A stretch of 64,000 nt of DNA from Chelonoidis abingdonii (taxonomy: Eukaryota; Chordata; Testudines; Testudinidae): contig NC_133771.1 of NCBI RefSeq assembly GCF_003597395.2, forward strand, positions 53,026,742 through 53,090,741, written 5' to 3'. Numbering within the stretch: position 1 is the first letter of the stretch; each line of letters opens with the position of its first letter. Both the position numbers and the translations under genes were made by a program. The notes beneath the pieces are model-generated. The model searched no databases and was not told the DNA's origin. It worked only from the letters and a program-made list of their open reading frames with translations. Shown here one piece after another: positions 1-12,755 of the stretch.

Positions 1-480
1 AACTATTTGGACTGTGATTTTTTCCATACTGGGTGTTTGTCTCAAGCTGAATTTTTCTGGGAAAATTTTAGCCAAAATAGTTTGGTTGTTTCTGAGAACA
101 AGGCTAGGCAGAAAATATTATTTTGTCTATGTTAATTTACTGAGACCTCCTCTTTGAAATGCTCTAAGGTTCAAGCCTTTGGTACAGGAACTTGAAATTT
201 GGCAGGTGGTGGCCTTTCTGTCAGGGATGTGCCATCTCTGTGAAAATCTGTCCAAATTTGACCACATTAAAAGTTGTTGAAAGTTGCAGTTTTTATATGC
301 TCAGTACAGACTAGTGTTTCGCAGCTTAATTCCCCAAATATTTCATCCACAATGAGCATGCTCCAGCCAGGACTGGATAGAGGTTACCCAGTAATTACAG
401 TTCCTGGCTATTAAGAGGCAACAAAACTGAAGGAAGGTCAGTCTCTCCTGTGCTCTCAATGTCCCCTTTATGATATCCAG
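1..480 (+). repeat. Dispersed repeat, copy 1 (partner at 5,930-6,350)
   Basis: Shares a long collinear stretch with 5,930-6,350, including 'catactgggtgt', 'ctcaagctga', 'aacaaggctagg' and 'gagcatgct'. Divergence is high, so the copies are old. Copy 1 runs directly into the purine-rich segment. I cannot name the family. Confidence 0.6.
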
Positions 481-499
481 GCAGTGTGGAGGAGGAAGC

Positions 500-1380
500 T
501 GCCTGATTCAAATGCAGAGAGACAAAAGCCAGACCTGGCGGTAGAACGGGAGGAGGAGGGAGTGGATGGAGACAAGAACTCTGGGGCTGGGGAAGACTAG
601 GACTGAAATGACAGGGAGAAAGGGAGTGGGAAATTGAGTGAGGATATCAAGTGGGAGACTGGGATTGTCTGGGCAAGGACAGAAATTAAAAGCCTCCTAG
701 CAAACTTTACCAGATAAGGAGCTTAGAAAACAAAATCTTAATTGGCTATTGGTAGAGAGAACTCTTTACAGCTCTTATATGTCAAATGAATATGAGCACC
801 ATTTCTGGGACACAAGCATGGGGGCAGAGGTGAGTGGGACTGTTGGGGGCAAAGACACTAGGAATGGATGTCAGGGATGGAAATGAGGGTACTGGGAGCC
901 AGTGTGGGAGGAGACTGAGACTGGACAAGAAGTCAGGGGAGACTGGGACTGGGAGCTAGTGGAAAGGAGATGGTCAGGGGAGGAGAGACACATCAGATGA
1001 GGAGCAGGGGGATGGCTGGAACTTAAAAAGACAAAGAGAGTGGGATAAGGAGTCAGGTGGAGGAGAACACCAAGATTCAACAAGGAACCCAGAGAGGGAG
1101 ACGGGACTTTGACCCAGTGGATATGGGGAAGATGAACATGGAGGTGACTGGAGGCTGAGAGGTGGCAGGTAGAGATTAGATGAGATGCTTGGAGGGAACG
1201 GAGATTGACTTGATAAGGAGACTGGGATGAAAAGCCTGAGATGTGGAGACTGGGACTGGTTCGGTGAGTGGAATGGAACTATAATGAGGATCCAGTAGTG
1301 GGAAAGAGGAGATAGGACTGCACAAAGAAGATTTAACAGATTTAAGAATCAGGACATTCTTGGTTTCTTTCCTCCAAAGG
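500..1380 (+). repeat. Purine-rich degenerate tandem repeat, copy 1
   Basis: Strongly G/A-biased, with irregular repetition of a short motif like ggagactgggactgg. Similar sequence lies at 7,330-7,960. The minus strand shows spurious Pro/Ser-rich open frames here because of this bias. Confidence 0.6.
685..808 (+). repeat. About 124-bp segment also present at 3,666-3,789
   Basis: Near-identical runs include 'gcttagaaaacaaaatctta', 'ttggctattggtagaga' and 'gtcaaatgaatatgagca'. It is embedded in the purine-rich repeat here but lies in ordinary intron at its second site. Confidence 0.7.
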
Positions 1381-1828
1381 CTTTTGAGCACACTGTTTTC
1401 AGCTTACTACTAAATGAACTTCAATGACAATCCGTATTTTAAGCTCATGGAGAAAAACGAAAATCTCTTGGAAAATTCTATATTAATTTTGCTGGCCAAG
1501 ATAATTTTTCAAACTTTTCCTCATGGTAAACCCCATGGAATGGCCCCTGGTGTGAAAAAATCCCCTCCTGAGTTCCTCCTTTAAAAAAATTCTGGTATTT
1601 TAGGGGGAAGGTGTCCCTTTGAAAAGTCATCCACTGCATTCCACTCCATTAGAGCCAAGCTGGAAGGCAGGCTCCCAGCTGCAATGTCTCTCTGGAAAGT
1701 CTCCATTGTAAAGATAAATACAGCCTAGGCTACATTATCTTTTCCAGAGGATTTCAATGGAATTGGAGGTGGATTATACCCTCCAGGCTTCAAAGTCTCC
1801 ACCCCTTTTCCTGTTCACGCTGTGGACA
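1381..1828. other. Intronic sequence without recognised features
   Basis: No open frame with family resemblance and no repeat was recognised. Confidence 0.4.
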
Positions 1829-2670
1829 TGTTGTAATAAGTCTCTGTCCCAAATCTAGACCTTAGCGTCCAAAATCTGGGTGCTTAGCATGAACCTCCAA
1901 GCTTAATTACCAGCTTGGATCTTATCTCGCTGCCACCAATCAGGATTCTGAGTACCTGATAAACTCTCTGGTCTCCCCAAACCTTTCCCTNNNNNNNNNN
2001 NNNNNNNNNNNNNNNNNNNNNNNNNNNNNNNNNNNNNNNNNNNNNNNNNNNNNNNNNNNNNNNNNNNNNNNNNNNNNNNNNNNNNNNNNNNNNNNNNNNN
2101 NNNNNNNNNNNNNNNNNNNNNNNNNNNNNNNNNNNNNNNNNNNNNNNNNNNNNNNNNNNNNNNNNNNNNNNNNNNNNNNNNNNNNNNNNNNNNNNNNNNN
2201 NNNNNNNNNNNNNNNNNNNNNNNNNNNNNNNNNNNNNNNNNNNNNNNNNNNNNNNNNNNNNNNNNNNNNNNNNNNNNNNNNNNNNNNNNNNNNNNNNNNN
2301 NNNNNNNNNNNNNNNNNNNNNNNNNNNNNNNNNNNNNNNNNNNNNNNNNNNNNNNNNNNNNNNNNNNNNNNNNNNNNNNNNNNNNNNNNNNNNNNNNNNN
2401 NNNNNNNNNNNNNNNNNNNNNNNNNNNNNNNNNNNNNNNNNNNNNNNNNNNNNNNNNNNNNNNNNNNNNAAAAAAAAAAAAAAAAGACTCTTCCCTTATA
2501 GCCGAGAGAAACAAACAGATAGAACAAAGACAAAACACACCCAGAAGTTCCCTCCCTCACTTTGAAAAATTCGGTTTCCTGATTGGTCCTCTGGTTAGGT
2601 GTTTGGTTCCCTTGGTTAACCCTTTACAGGTAAAAGAAACATTAACCCTTAGCTATCTGTTTATGACACA
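1829..2670 (+). mobile_element. LTR-like element, copy 1, interrupted by an assembly gap
   Basis: Begins TGTTGT and ends GACACA. It shares 'ccttagcgt', 'taattaccagctt', 'tctggtctcc' and the 3' part ('tcctgattggtcctctgg', 'aacattaaccctta') with 6,463-7,324. It resembles LTR sequences common in turtle genomes. No coding remnant is present and the orientation is tentative. Confidence 0.55.
1991..2469. other. Assembly gap (479 N)
   Basis: Run of N inside LTR-like copy 1, followed immediately by a poly-A run at 2,470. Confidence 0.99.
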
Positions 2671-2804
2671 TGTAGAGAGCCCTTTTCAGGGTCTGAAGGA
2701 AAGAGCATGGTGCGGGGGAGGCCCACTCTTTCACATGTGGGTTTGAGAAGGGAATTATCCAGTTCTCTAATAAAAAGTGTGTGGTGACTTGATTCTAGAT
2801 ATGG

Positions 2805-2957
2805 AATCTCAATCACTGGAGATTTTTTAAGAGTGGGTTAGACAAACATCTGTCAGGCATAGTCTAGATAATACTTATTCCTGCCATAAGTGAAGGGGAC
2901 TGGACTAGATGACCTCTCGAGGTTCCTTCCAGTCCTACAATTCTATGATTCTCTGAC
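2805..2957 (+). mobile_element. CR1 LINE 3' end fragment
   Basis: Contains the hallmark CR1 tail 'actggactagatgacctctc' and ends with the attctatgattct-type repeat. Truncated at its 5' end, as usual for CR1. Confidence 0.85.
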
Positions 2958-3665
2958 AGCTAGATATTAGATGACTGGCACTATTTAAGCACCATAAATA
3001 GATGACAGATAGCTCACATTTAAGCTTAAAATGGAGCACATAGAATGTTTTTCATATATCATCCAGTTATCCTTTCTTGTAGGTGTTGATTCTTTTGCTC
3101 ATGGCATTCAAGTTATTGAGAAAAAATATGATTAACAAGAGAAATACAAATCCTACTTCATCATTCATTACAGCCCTTTATTAAGAGGATTTCGGAGGCA
3201 AGCCCTGAATAGTGCATATTTCACATCCCTATTTTTCAAATTAGGATATTCAGTGACATTTGAACACTTTTTCAATGTTCCCACATCCTCACGTGGTACT
3301 ATTTAGATAGAGACTGCTTGAAGACGATACTAAGGTTGCCATAGAAACAATTTCTAAGGAGACAGGAGAAGAAAGTATGGGTGTTAATGGTGGAAGCTCT
3401 ATATATGAAGGAAAATAATGGGAAACAACTAATACAATGTACTGTATACAATTGTTTATAAATTACAAATTGAGAGCATAACAATAAGGAAATGTATTTT
3501 ACCCAAATTTTATATGGCCAGTACATTATATTGTCCCTTAACATAATTTTATTCTTCTACTTCAATTGTTTTGCCGGAATAAACAGCATTAACCATGAAA
3601 CTGCATGACTTTTTCACAATGTACTATACTTACGCACACCGCAAACAGCAGCTATTTTGCTTTCC

Positions 3666-3789
3666 ATTAAATGCCTCCTAGCAGACTTTACCACATAAAG
3701 GGCTTAGAAAACAAAATCTTAATTGGCTATTGGTAGAGATAACTATGGCTCTTCTTCTATGTCAAATGAATATGAGCATCTTTTCTAGG
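3666..3789 (+). repeat. Second copy of the 685-808 segment
   Basis: Collinear with 685-808 with few differences; flanks are unrelated. Confidence 0.7.
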
Positions 3790-3889
3790 TAGCAGTTTAC
3801 CATAAGTTTTTAGGCATATGCAGTGGGTAATTGGCGTGCAGTCGTAATCACTCATTCTGCCTATACATTTTAGGGAACTTCACACATAT

Positions 3890-3930
3890 GTAAAACACAC
3901 ACACAGACACACACACAAACATACACAAAG
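3890..3930. repeat. Imperfect (CA)n microsatellite
   Basis: Interrupted acacacac tract with G and T substitutions. Confidence 0.85.
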
Positions 3931-4280
3931 CCTTCTATTATTATCTGGAGAATTCTAAGTCTGAGTCTGGCTACCGTTAATCACTATGAAGTGAGAGCCA
4001 GGAGATGGAGAGGATGGGAGAGGATGGAAGATTCTCTCCAGCTGCAGGAAAGGTGACAGGAGGAAAACATTGCAAGAGGAAAAGCAAGACTTTGGCCACT
4101 GGAAGCAAAAGGAGGGGCGATAGCCCAGTGGAAGGATAGATTATGATCAGTGGGAGAAATCTGTAGATGGAGCGGCAGCATAGCAAGACCATTGCATTGG
4201 TATGGTGGTGGCCATAAGTTTATTGGTTTGACTTTCTTATTTGTACATGTATACATCTGAAAACAACAAATGCAGGCCAT

Positions 4281-4985
4281 ATTTACAGGATGGAGACTGC
4301 ATCCTGGGATGCAGTGACTCTGAAAAAGATTTGGGGATGTAGTGGCTACTCAGCTGAACATAGATCCCAGTGCAGCACTGTGTCCAAAAGGGTCAATGTG
4401 ATCCTTGGATGCATAAACAGGAGAATCTTGAGTAGGAATAGAAAAGTTATTTTACCTCTCTAATTGGCTCTGGTGCAATCACTGCTGGAATACTGTGTCC
4501 ATTGTGGTGTCCACAGTAAAGGAAGGATATGGATAACTTGGAGAGGGGTCAGAGAAGAGCCTTGAGAAGGATTAAGGGATTAGAAAACCTGCCTTATAGT
4601 GATATATTTATGGAGCTCAATGTATTTAGCTTACCAAAGAGATGGTTAAGGGGTGACTTGATCACACTTTATAAGTACCTATATGGGAAACAAATATTTA
4701 ATAATGGGCTCTTTCAATCCAGCAGAGAAAGGTATAACATGATCTCAGGGCTGGAAGCTGCAGTTAGACAAAGTCAGACTGGAAATATGGTTTAAATTTT
4801 TTAATAGTCAGAGTAATTAACCACTGAAACAATTTACCAAGATTCATCACTGGCAATTTTTAAAGTCAAGATTAGATGTTTTCCTAAAAAGATATGATCT
4901 AGAAGTTACTTTGGGGGATGTTCTATAGCCTGAGGTCATATTAGATGATCACAATGATGTCTTCTGACTTTGGAATCTATGACTG
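4281..4985 (+). mobile_element. CR1 LINE 3' fragment with reverse-transcriptase C-terminal remnant
   Basis: 4,529-4,795 is still open and encodes the end of CR1 ORF2: RGQRRALRRIKGLENLPY, then the LRGDLITLYKYLYG motif. The upstream part is broken. The 3' end runs into a degraded 'ttagatgatcacaatgatg' CR1 tail. Confidence 0.85.
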
Positions 4986-5394
4986 AATCTATTAATCATA
5001 TACCTATTTATAGCAAAAATACTGCATGAGATTTTTGAGTGTTTCATATACAAATTCAACATATCTCTACCTTCACATACATTTTAACCTTCTTGTTTTA
5101 TTTTGTTTTGTTTTATCTTGGATACTGCAGTATAATTCTGACTCAGTAATAAATGTAAAATATAAACTAGTTTAAAATACAATTATGATTGGATTTTGCT
5201 ATGGTCAGAATTATTTTACAGAAAGTTATTAATGCTATAAAAATACTTATACTACCACACATGATTTCTTGAAGCCTAGTGTTGGTTGCTGTCTGATTTA
5301 AGGAACAATATTTTTAACACATCTTCATTATGAAGATTCTCTGGCTTGAGTGGTATGTGAAGTTATGTAATTGATATGAAACTAAGACACAGAG

Positions 5395-5510
5395 AGATGA
5401 AGGACAAGATTTTCATAAGAACTCAAGAGACTTAGAAAAACTAATCCGAAGACCTTGAGCTTTTAAGTCAATTAGGTGTTTCTGAAAATCCCACTTTAAG
5501 GCAACACAGG
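5395..5510. repeat. Fragment of a 'gattttcaaaag' amniote repeat
   Basis: Contains 'aagattttcataagaactca' and 'aggtgtttctgaaaatcccac', which face each other as degraded inverted ends of a small non-autonomous DNA repeat known from sauropsid genomes. Family naming is from memory. Confidence 0.4.
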
Positions 5511-5929
5511 AACTCTGTGTCATAGCCAAGAATAAATATTCTAAACAAGTCCATTGCTTTACTGCCGAACAACTTTCCTCTGTATAAGAGAAGGAAGAAA
5601 GAGTTCACGTTGTCCTTCCTGTGAAGTATTGAGTAGATTACTCAGACTTATTCCAGTGTTTCTGACTCTAATGCTGCTAGGAGGATTTTCTAGAATAATG
5701 CATTTCCATATATTTGTGTTAAGTTGTCTGCTTTGATTGAAAGATTCAGTCCATGTTCATTCCATATTATGACTTTTAACTAGAGACTGATTGACTTAGA
5801 CTGTAAAGCTTTGCAAAGTTAAATTAGCAAGACTCCAATGGTCTATGAATTACCTCAAAGTATTGTTTTACTATTATAGATGGGGCTGGTAGCACCATTA
5901 TTACACAGGTCACCTGAAACTTCCCATTA

Positions 5930-6350
5930 TAAGACCCTGTTTTCAGTTGCTTATAACTTTGCCAAACTTTCAATGTTCAGACTGACACTTTCCATGCTGG
6001 GTGTCTGCCTCAGGCTGATCTTTAAGTTTCAGCCAGAATAGTTAAGCCATTTCTGACAACAAGGCCAGGGGAAAATGCATTGTTTTGCCATTTAAAAATA
6101 TTATTACAACCTCTTCTTTGAGAAGCTCTTGCACACTCTTCCATTAGACCAAGGACTTGAAAACTGGTGTGTGTGAGTGGGGACTTTATGTCAAGGATGT
6201 GTTTTTTGCTGTTTCTGTAAAAAAAATAATCCAAATTATAAGTCTTTGAAAAATCACAGTTTGAACACGCTAAACAGAGATTAATAACATTTAGCTTAAT
6301 GGAAAATCTCTGAGGAGTGTATCCTCACTGAGCATGCTTCAGCCCCTCAG
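5930..6350 (+). repeat. Dispersed repeat, copy 2 (partner at 1-480)
   Basis: Collinear with 1-480. In this copy the LTR-like element 6,463-7,324 lies between the repeat and its purine-rich partner at 7,330-7,960, which suggests a later insertion. Confidence 0.6.
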
Positions 6351-6462
6351 AGCTCCTAGTGCTGATCAGACTATACATGTGCCACGCTCACAGAGCAACT
6401 GTGAATGATCTATCCCTTCATAGCTCCTAATCCATAAACCATCCCCACAAAGCAATTAAGCA

Positions 6463-7324
6463 TGTTGTCGTAGCTTCCTACTCAGATTTGAACCTTAGCG
6501 TTCATAAACTTGAGAAGCTAGCATGAACCCTCTAAGCTTAATTACCAGCTTAGATCTGATATCGCTGCTACCAGCCAGGAATTTCCAGGGCCTGACTCCC
6601 TCTCTGGTCTCCCAAAACCTTCTCTGGGGGACCCCCAAGACTCAGAAGCCCTGAGTCTTACCACAAAGGGAAATAACCCCCCTCCCCTTGTCTTCTCTTT
6701 ACTTCCTCCCCAGGCTTCCCCTCCGTGGGTTATCCTGGAAGATTACTGTACTTAAACTCCTTGAATTACAAAACAGAGAGGGCAATTNNNNNNNNNNNNN
6801 NNNNNNNNNNNNNNNNNNNNNNNNNNNNNNNNNNNNNNNNNNNNNNNNNNNNNNNNNNNNNNNNNNNNNNNNNNNNNNNNNNNNNNNNNNNNNNNNNNNN
6901 NNNNNNNNNNNNNNNNNNNNNNNNNNNNNNNNNNNNNNNNNNNNNNNNNNNNNNNNNNNNNNNNNNNNNNNNNNNNNNNNNNNNNNNNNNNNNNNNNNNN
7001 NNNNNNNNNNNNNNNNNNNNNNNNNNNNNNNNNNNNNNNNNNNNNNNNNNNNNNNNNNNNNNNNNNNNNNNNNNNNNNNNNNNNNNNNNNNNNNNNNNNN
7101 NNNNNNNNNNNNNNNNNNNNNNNNNNNNNNNNNNNNNNNNNNNNNNNNNNNNNNNNNNNNNNNNNNNNNNNNNNNNNNNNNNNNNNNNNNNNNNNNNACA
7201 TTCCCTCCCTGAGCTTTGAAAAATCCGGTTTCCTGATTGGTCCTCTGGTCAGGTGTGTGGTTCCCTTTGTTAACCCTTTACAGGTAAAAGAAACATTAAC
7301 CCTTAGATATCTGTTTTTGACACA
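6463..7324 (+). mobile_element. LTR-like element, copy 2, interrupted by an assembly gap
   Basis: Same family as 1,829-2,670 on both sides of the gap, with TGTTGT and GACACA ends. It separates the two halves of the composite repeat. No coding remnant is visible. Confidence 0.55.
6788..7197. other. Assembly gap (410 N)
   Basis: Run of N inside LTR-like copy 2, in the same internal part of the element as the gap in copy 1. Confidence 0.99.
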
Positions 7325-7329
7325 TGTTT

Positions 7330-7960
7330 CAGCACCAGGCTGGATTGGATGAGGAGCTGGAGGCAGAGAGGGACTGGCTGGACAACAAGATTGGTGCTGG
7401 GAGCTAGTAGGGGGAATGGAACACATGAAGGCAGATCTAACGATGAACCAAGGTGTGTGGGGAGAACTGGGGCTGCCTGGGCAAAGGAACTGGGACAAGG
7501 AGATGGAGGAAAGGCGGGGGATTAGGACAAAGAACTGGATAAAGGGATGTTGGGTAAAAACTGATATTGGATGACAAGTTTGGGAATGGAGGTGGAGAAC
7601 CAGTCAAGGGTGGAAGTGTTGGGAGGATAGCAGACACAGATTAGATGAGGAGCCAGTGTGGGAAGGGAGAACTGGGACTGGATGGATTAGAAGATTGGGA
7701 TTAGTGGGGAGGAGAGACTGGGATCTGGGAGACTGGACTCAGATGGGGAGTCCCCAATGCAGAGCTTAGCACTGACTGGGCAGGGGGACTGGGACTGAGA
7801 GAACAGGTCTGAGGAGTGAAAACTGGAAATGGTTAGATGAAGAAAATGGAAATGAGATGACAAGATGAGGTGAGAAAAGACAGGACTTGAATAGGTACAA
7901 ATTGGAGAGGAAAGGGACAGAAGGGATAATGCTTGAAGGAAACAGGTGGAAGAGTCTGTC
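7330..7960 (+). repeat. Purine-rich degenerate tandem repeat, copy 2
   Basis: Same G/A-rich composition and motif (gaactgggactgg, gagactgggat) as 500-1,380. It accounts for the Pro/Ser/Leu-rich minus-strand frames in this interval. Confidence 0.6.
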
Positions 7961-8547
7961 ACCAGTAAAGCACAGTTCCTCCCAAAGGCTAGAACGGAAC
8001 TTAAGATATTTGAACTTCACCATTCCTCTGCTTCAGCAAATATCTGTCAAACTGCTGGCAAAATATTTCCTCCCTTTCTAGTTTCAACCAAAGAGGCTAA
8101 CAACCTACTAGTTCTATCAGTTATTTCATTAGTTCAAGTCACACAGGTCTGTATGTTGCATGTAAAGGTCCCAACTTGCTGATGACTTGTGTGGGTGTTA
8201 ATATGATGCCATATGATGGAATTTCTGTTTTTTCAATGTGTGTGCGGTTGTTTATTTGTTATTTTTGCTTTGTTTTTAATCATAAACCAAACATTACAGT
8301 TGAAACATCACGCACTCAAAAGTTAGGAAACACCAGAATTAAGGTGCTGTTTGCAACCCTAAGTCAGCACCCCTGTGCATACATATTATGACTACAGGAA
8401 CCCAGCCTCATTTAGTGCAGAGGCTGGAACTGTCCTGGGGATGAATCAAGATTGTGTAATGAAGAAGGGTGTTGTCTGTAGGACATCTGCCTCATTTGTT
8501 GCAGAAGTTGGAAGGTGTGGAATGAATGAGGCCAAGGATTGCAGGAA

Positions 8548-8915
8548 AAGGAAGGATGGTCTCATGGTTGAAAAAGTTGAATGCTGCCCTGGGGAACTGA
8601 ATTCTTTTCCTGCCTCTACCATAGTATTCCTATATGCTGCTGGGCAGTCATTTAAACCAAACTTTTCACTAGTGGTCACTAATTCTGTTCTTTTTCTGAG
8701 ATGATGGGGCCTGATTTGCAGAAGGGCTGAACACTCACAACTGCAGCTAAATCAATGGGAGCTTTGCTTTGAACAGAAAAAGTGCTACATAATTCTAATA
8801 CTCTGTAAAATCAGGTCATGGGTGTGTCAAACTGGTCACCCAAAATTAGTGGAACGTTGATCTTAATCTTGCTATGGCTCACCTCTCCATCTGTAAAATG
8901 ATAAGATAAATTAAG
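8548..8915 (+). mobile_element. Old tRNA-derived SINE split by a small DNA repeat
   Basis: 8,548-8,683 resembles the turtle/crocodile SINE 'ggaaggatggtc-cagtggtt' head, and 8,862-8,915 its tail ('cacctctccatctgtaaaatg'). Between them 8,704-8,835 holds 'ggggcctgatttgcagaagg', another sauropsid repeat. The 109-codon open frame running through here is therefore not a gene. Confidence 0.5.
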
Positions 8916-10699
8916 ATAAATTGATTAATTTGCATACTTTAGTGATAATCATTACAGAAAAGCCCATGAGCAAACTGATAACTCTGTCTTCAGAGCAGGG
9001 TTTGAATAGTGTGTGGTAAGTAAGGCCAAAAAACACATTAAACAATGAGGATAAAACAAAATATCAAATAGCTGTTCGTTAACTGAGCACTATCTATCTT
9101 GTGTCCTAAACATGCCAGGGGTCACATAAAAAATAGTATGTGATCATGTAATTAAAGACTGTGTCATAGTGCATACCCCAAAAGGAGGGCAAATTAAAGT
9201 TGCATAGACAACCTTATTTCTGGTATTTTCTATCTTTTTTGAAAGCTTGGCTGTGCAGGCTTTATGAGCTTTTTTAAATACAGATTTTTGAGTTTAGCAA
9301 TTATATAATTTGAGATTAGAGGCCAAGAAGACTCATGGGATATGTCCATAGATATGAGACAGACATCTGGATATACAGAAGAACCACAGAGCATCCTAAA
9401 CAAACAAGCAAGACAAGTCTAGTCTAAAACTGCATAGTTCAAGAACCTATATTAAACTTCCAAGTTTTACAGCCATACGTAGTATCTTTGTCAGTCTTTT
9501 CCAGGGATTCTCCAGCCATTGCGCTGCTACCAATTTCTCATTACTGATGCCAGTAAGATGGGACAGAAGACAGATCACAGGGATTTTTAGTAGAGTTGGT
9601 CAATTTTCTCTCTCAAAAGTTTGCTTGCAAAAAAGAATGGCTTTTTGAACAACTCAGAAATTTTCACGGGAAAATTGAGTTATTTGAAATGTTTCAGTTT
9701 TTCACTGAAATGAAACAATTTTTGTTTATTTATTTAGATGTAACCAAAACTGAAAATTGTTCAAGTTCTGGTATTCTTGGTTCCCTCCCCTCCCCCATTT
9801 CCCAGTGGAAAAGTGTTGTTTTGTGTTGAAAATGAATTCTTTTGTATTGAATTTAAATAAAATGTATTGTTTTGCTTATTTTCTATGATAATAAAAAAGT
9901 GCAGAGTTTTGAATAATACTGTACAAGACACAAATATAAGCTGTGATTCATCAAGGTACTTAAGCACTCACATAGCTTTATTGCAGTGGAGCTATTCATC
10001 TGATTTAAGTATCTTGCTGAATCAGGGTCATAAAGATATTCCCTATATTGACTATCTTTCAGTATAAAACGGAGACTCAGAGGAGACTCCATTAATTTGA
10101 AACAATTCACAGAAATTAATTACCTTTTTTCAAGTGTCCCTAAGCGTCTTTTCTTATCGTCAAAGATAGAGCCATAGCTAGTATCACAGAAGAAGCAGCC
10201 AAGCCAAAGTCCTGTAAAATAGGCTTTAGAGTAGTAGCAGCACTGGTGAAGAAAATGCCATGACCAAGAAATTAGGCTGGAAATCTTGAAAGAGCTGGGT
10301 GATTTTATTTTTCCCCCAAAACATTTTTGGCAATTCTTTGTTCCAGCTGGGTCAGAAATACCATGAGAATTGCTTTTCTCCACACAAGCTGAAACTAAAA
10401 AGTGCTCAGACACACAAATCAACCAGATATGTATATAAGAAATTCAGGCTTTTCAAACTGGTTTGCATAAAATGTGTCAGTTCTGGTTGTTGTTTATTAT
10501 ACATTAGAGCAATTGCTTAATTAAGAAGAAAGTACTTATAGCATATTATTAATGTTTTACTAAGAACAAGGGCAAAATATATCAATTTATCTTTCTAAAA
10601 TCATAGAACATTTATTGTTGGCTTGGCTAAGCCATGAGGCAGCCTACAGTTGATCAGGCATAATCAGTTAATCAATCTCAAAAGTATTGAGTAATCAAG
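8916..10699. other. Featureless intronic DNA
   Basis: AT-rich sequence; no gene, RNA or clear mobile element recognised. Confidence 0.45.
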
Positions 10700-10798
10700 A
10701 CAAAGATAAGGTGGATCAATTTCTGTTGGTGAAAGAGACAAGCTTTTGAGCTTTCTGAGTAATCAACACAGCCCTCATCAAAAAGTGACCCTTGTGAG
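10700..10798 (+). repeat. Fragment of an interspersed turtle repeat
   Basis: Contains 'caaagataaggtgg' and 'ctgttggtgaaagagacaag', a phrase recurring in turtle and crocodilian repeats. The family is uncertain. Confidence 0.45.
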
Positions 10799-12755
10799 AT
10801 TAGGAAAATAGTGTTTGTTTATGAAATCATTTTCTATTACTCATCAACTAGTTAACAGTGATGACAATTCTGAGTGCTTACTTCTGAGTGCTTGTCCCCC
10901 AACCCCTGTAAATTCAAACACCTTCTCTAATTTAAATTCCTGTGGAAATCACTGCCTGGAAGAGGTGGCAATTCAGCATGCCCCCTTTGTCATGATCACA
11001 CCCTTTCCTAAGTCACTTGTGGGACCACTGGCAAGTAGCTTGAATTGACTTACTGCTAGAAGACTGCATCCTGGATTCTGCTAGTTTGTGCTGAAAGCAG
11101 GGAGTTAATTAGTCCAAGGGGTCTATTTCTGTAATTGAAATCTTGGTGCTTTTTAGATGTTTGTCTTCCCTCTTCTTTTTTTCCTAGTTTTGTATGATTA
11201 AGGAAAATAATCTTATTGTCTACTCCAGGAATCTCTTGTAAAGCATCTTAGGAGCCTATTAATTATAGCATTTCTTTCCCTAGTAAAAACAATGGACAAT
11301 CTCCCTGTTGTGTTACTCTAGAAGTATTTTCCCCCCAATACTAATTTTCCATTGCACTTAATTCTGGAATCCTGCTTTTCATCAGCCTGCTCATATTTCT
11401 TTCTATTCCTGAGAGCAACATGAAACATTAACAAGTGGATTTTATTCTATTGATAGCTGCCAAAAGCTAAGGAACAGTTTTATCTCCTAACTGACCATGA
11501 ATATTATGTAGAAATATTTTATGTCTTGATGCAGCCAGGGGGTCAAATTTAATTGTTGTATGTAAAAAACTGACTAGCCAAATAAAATACTTACATAGTA
11601 AGTGGCTACTTTTTTACCTAAATATCTGAGATACTAACAATAAGTAAACAAGTTCTAGTCAGCCCCAAACTATGCCTGCTGAACTTCCAGGGATCTGCAA
11701 GTATTATGGGTTGGGCAGCAAGGAAGACTGCTCTTTAATCTAAAGGTTCAGTTCCCTATGAGAGTGCTTACAGAACCCTCTGCTGCAATGGCGGTACACT
11801 GACATCAGCCTGAAAATACCTTATAGGATTGCTAGGACTGAATTTACTTCCAAGTTTGCATGTGAGGTGCATACCACCAGTGGTAAGTAATCAATCTCCA
11901 GCAATTGTCCCCTGGTTCTTTAAGGAACACTATGACCTCCATTTTATAAGACCAAACAAACACAAGTAGTAATCTCTCATCATCCCCTGCGGCAGCCCAC
12001 ATAACCCTCCAAGCAAGACCTTCTCAGCTCAGTGTCTAGCCTGAATGTTTCTTTGTGATGAAAGGCCTCTTCCACCCTCCATCCTCCTTTTACAACCTAC
12101 CTCTTAATGCAGAGGAGCTCTTGATCCTGCCTTCCAATATAGGCAGCCTGCACACAGCCTTTGAGGCATGACAGAATTCCTCTTCTCCCCATTTCCAAGG
12201 AGCTTGTAATTGTTCTCATCCCTTTCCTGGGGGCATGGGACATATACCCATCACACAGCCTTATGACTACTAGCTAAAACTCCATTCACTGAACCACTAG
12301 TTCACCTAGACTAATTGAGCTGTGGCAGCCTGATTTATAGGAATGATATCATGGAAATAGACTCTGTGCTCCCCTTGACAACTTAATGTGGGGAATGCAA
12401 ATCATTCAGTAACCCACTAATGCCAGTCAGCTGGGGAAGAAAGGTTAAGGAAGCCTCACGCTATCTGAAATATTCCTCTGACCTCCCCTTCCACAGCAAT
12501 CATGCAAATGAAGGGAATCCCATTACTGACAAGGAATAGAGCCCCTCCTGACTACTTCACTCAAGGGAAGCTGTGAGAGAGGTATTTTATTACATTTAAG
12601 AATATCACCTTTCTCAGGTGGGACCTATCTCCTCTCTTCTGGGTGATGGTGATTGGGGGTGGGCAGTAGTTACTTCAGCTCCAGACAACTGCATATAGTT
12701 CCAGCTGGGCTCAGTATGCTTACTCATAAACTAGTAGTCAATACCTTAAATGTAA
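10799..12755. other. Featureless intronic DNA
   Basis: No exon-like block or recognisable repeat seen. Confidence 0.4.

Noticed and set aside
871..1391. Pro/Ser-rich minus-strand frames
   Set aside because: Produced by the purine-rich tandem repeat; no coding signal.
1903..2560. Open frames of about 200 codons
   Set aside because: Mostly N; they exist only because the gap has no stop codons. The same applies to 6,688-7,498.
8375..8704. 109-codon plus-strand open frame
   Set aside because: It runs through a tRNA-derived SINE and has no protein-family resemblance.
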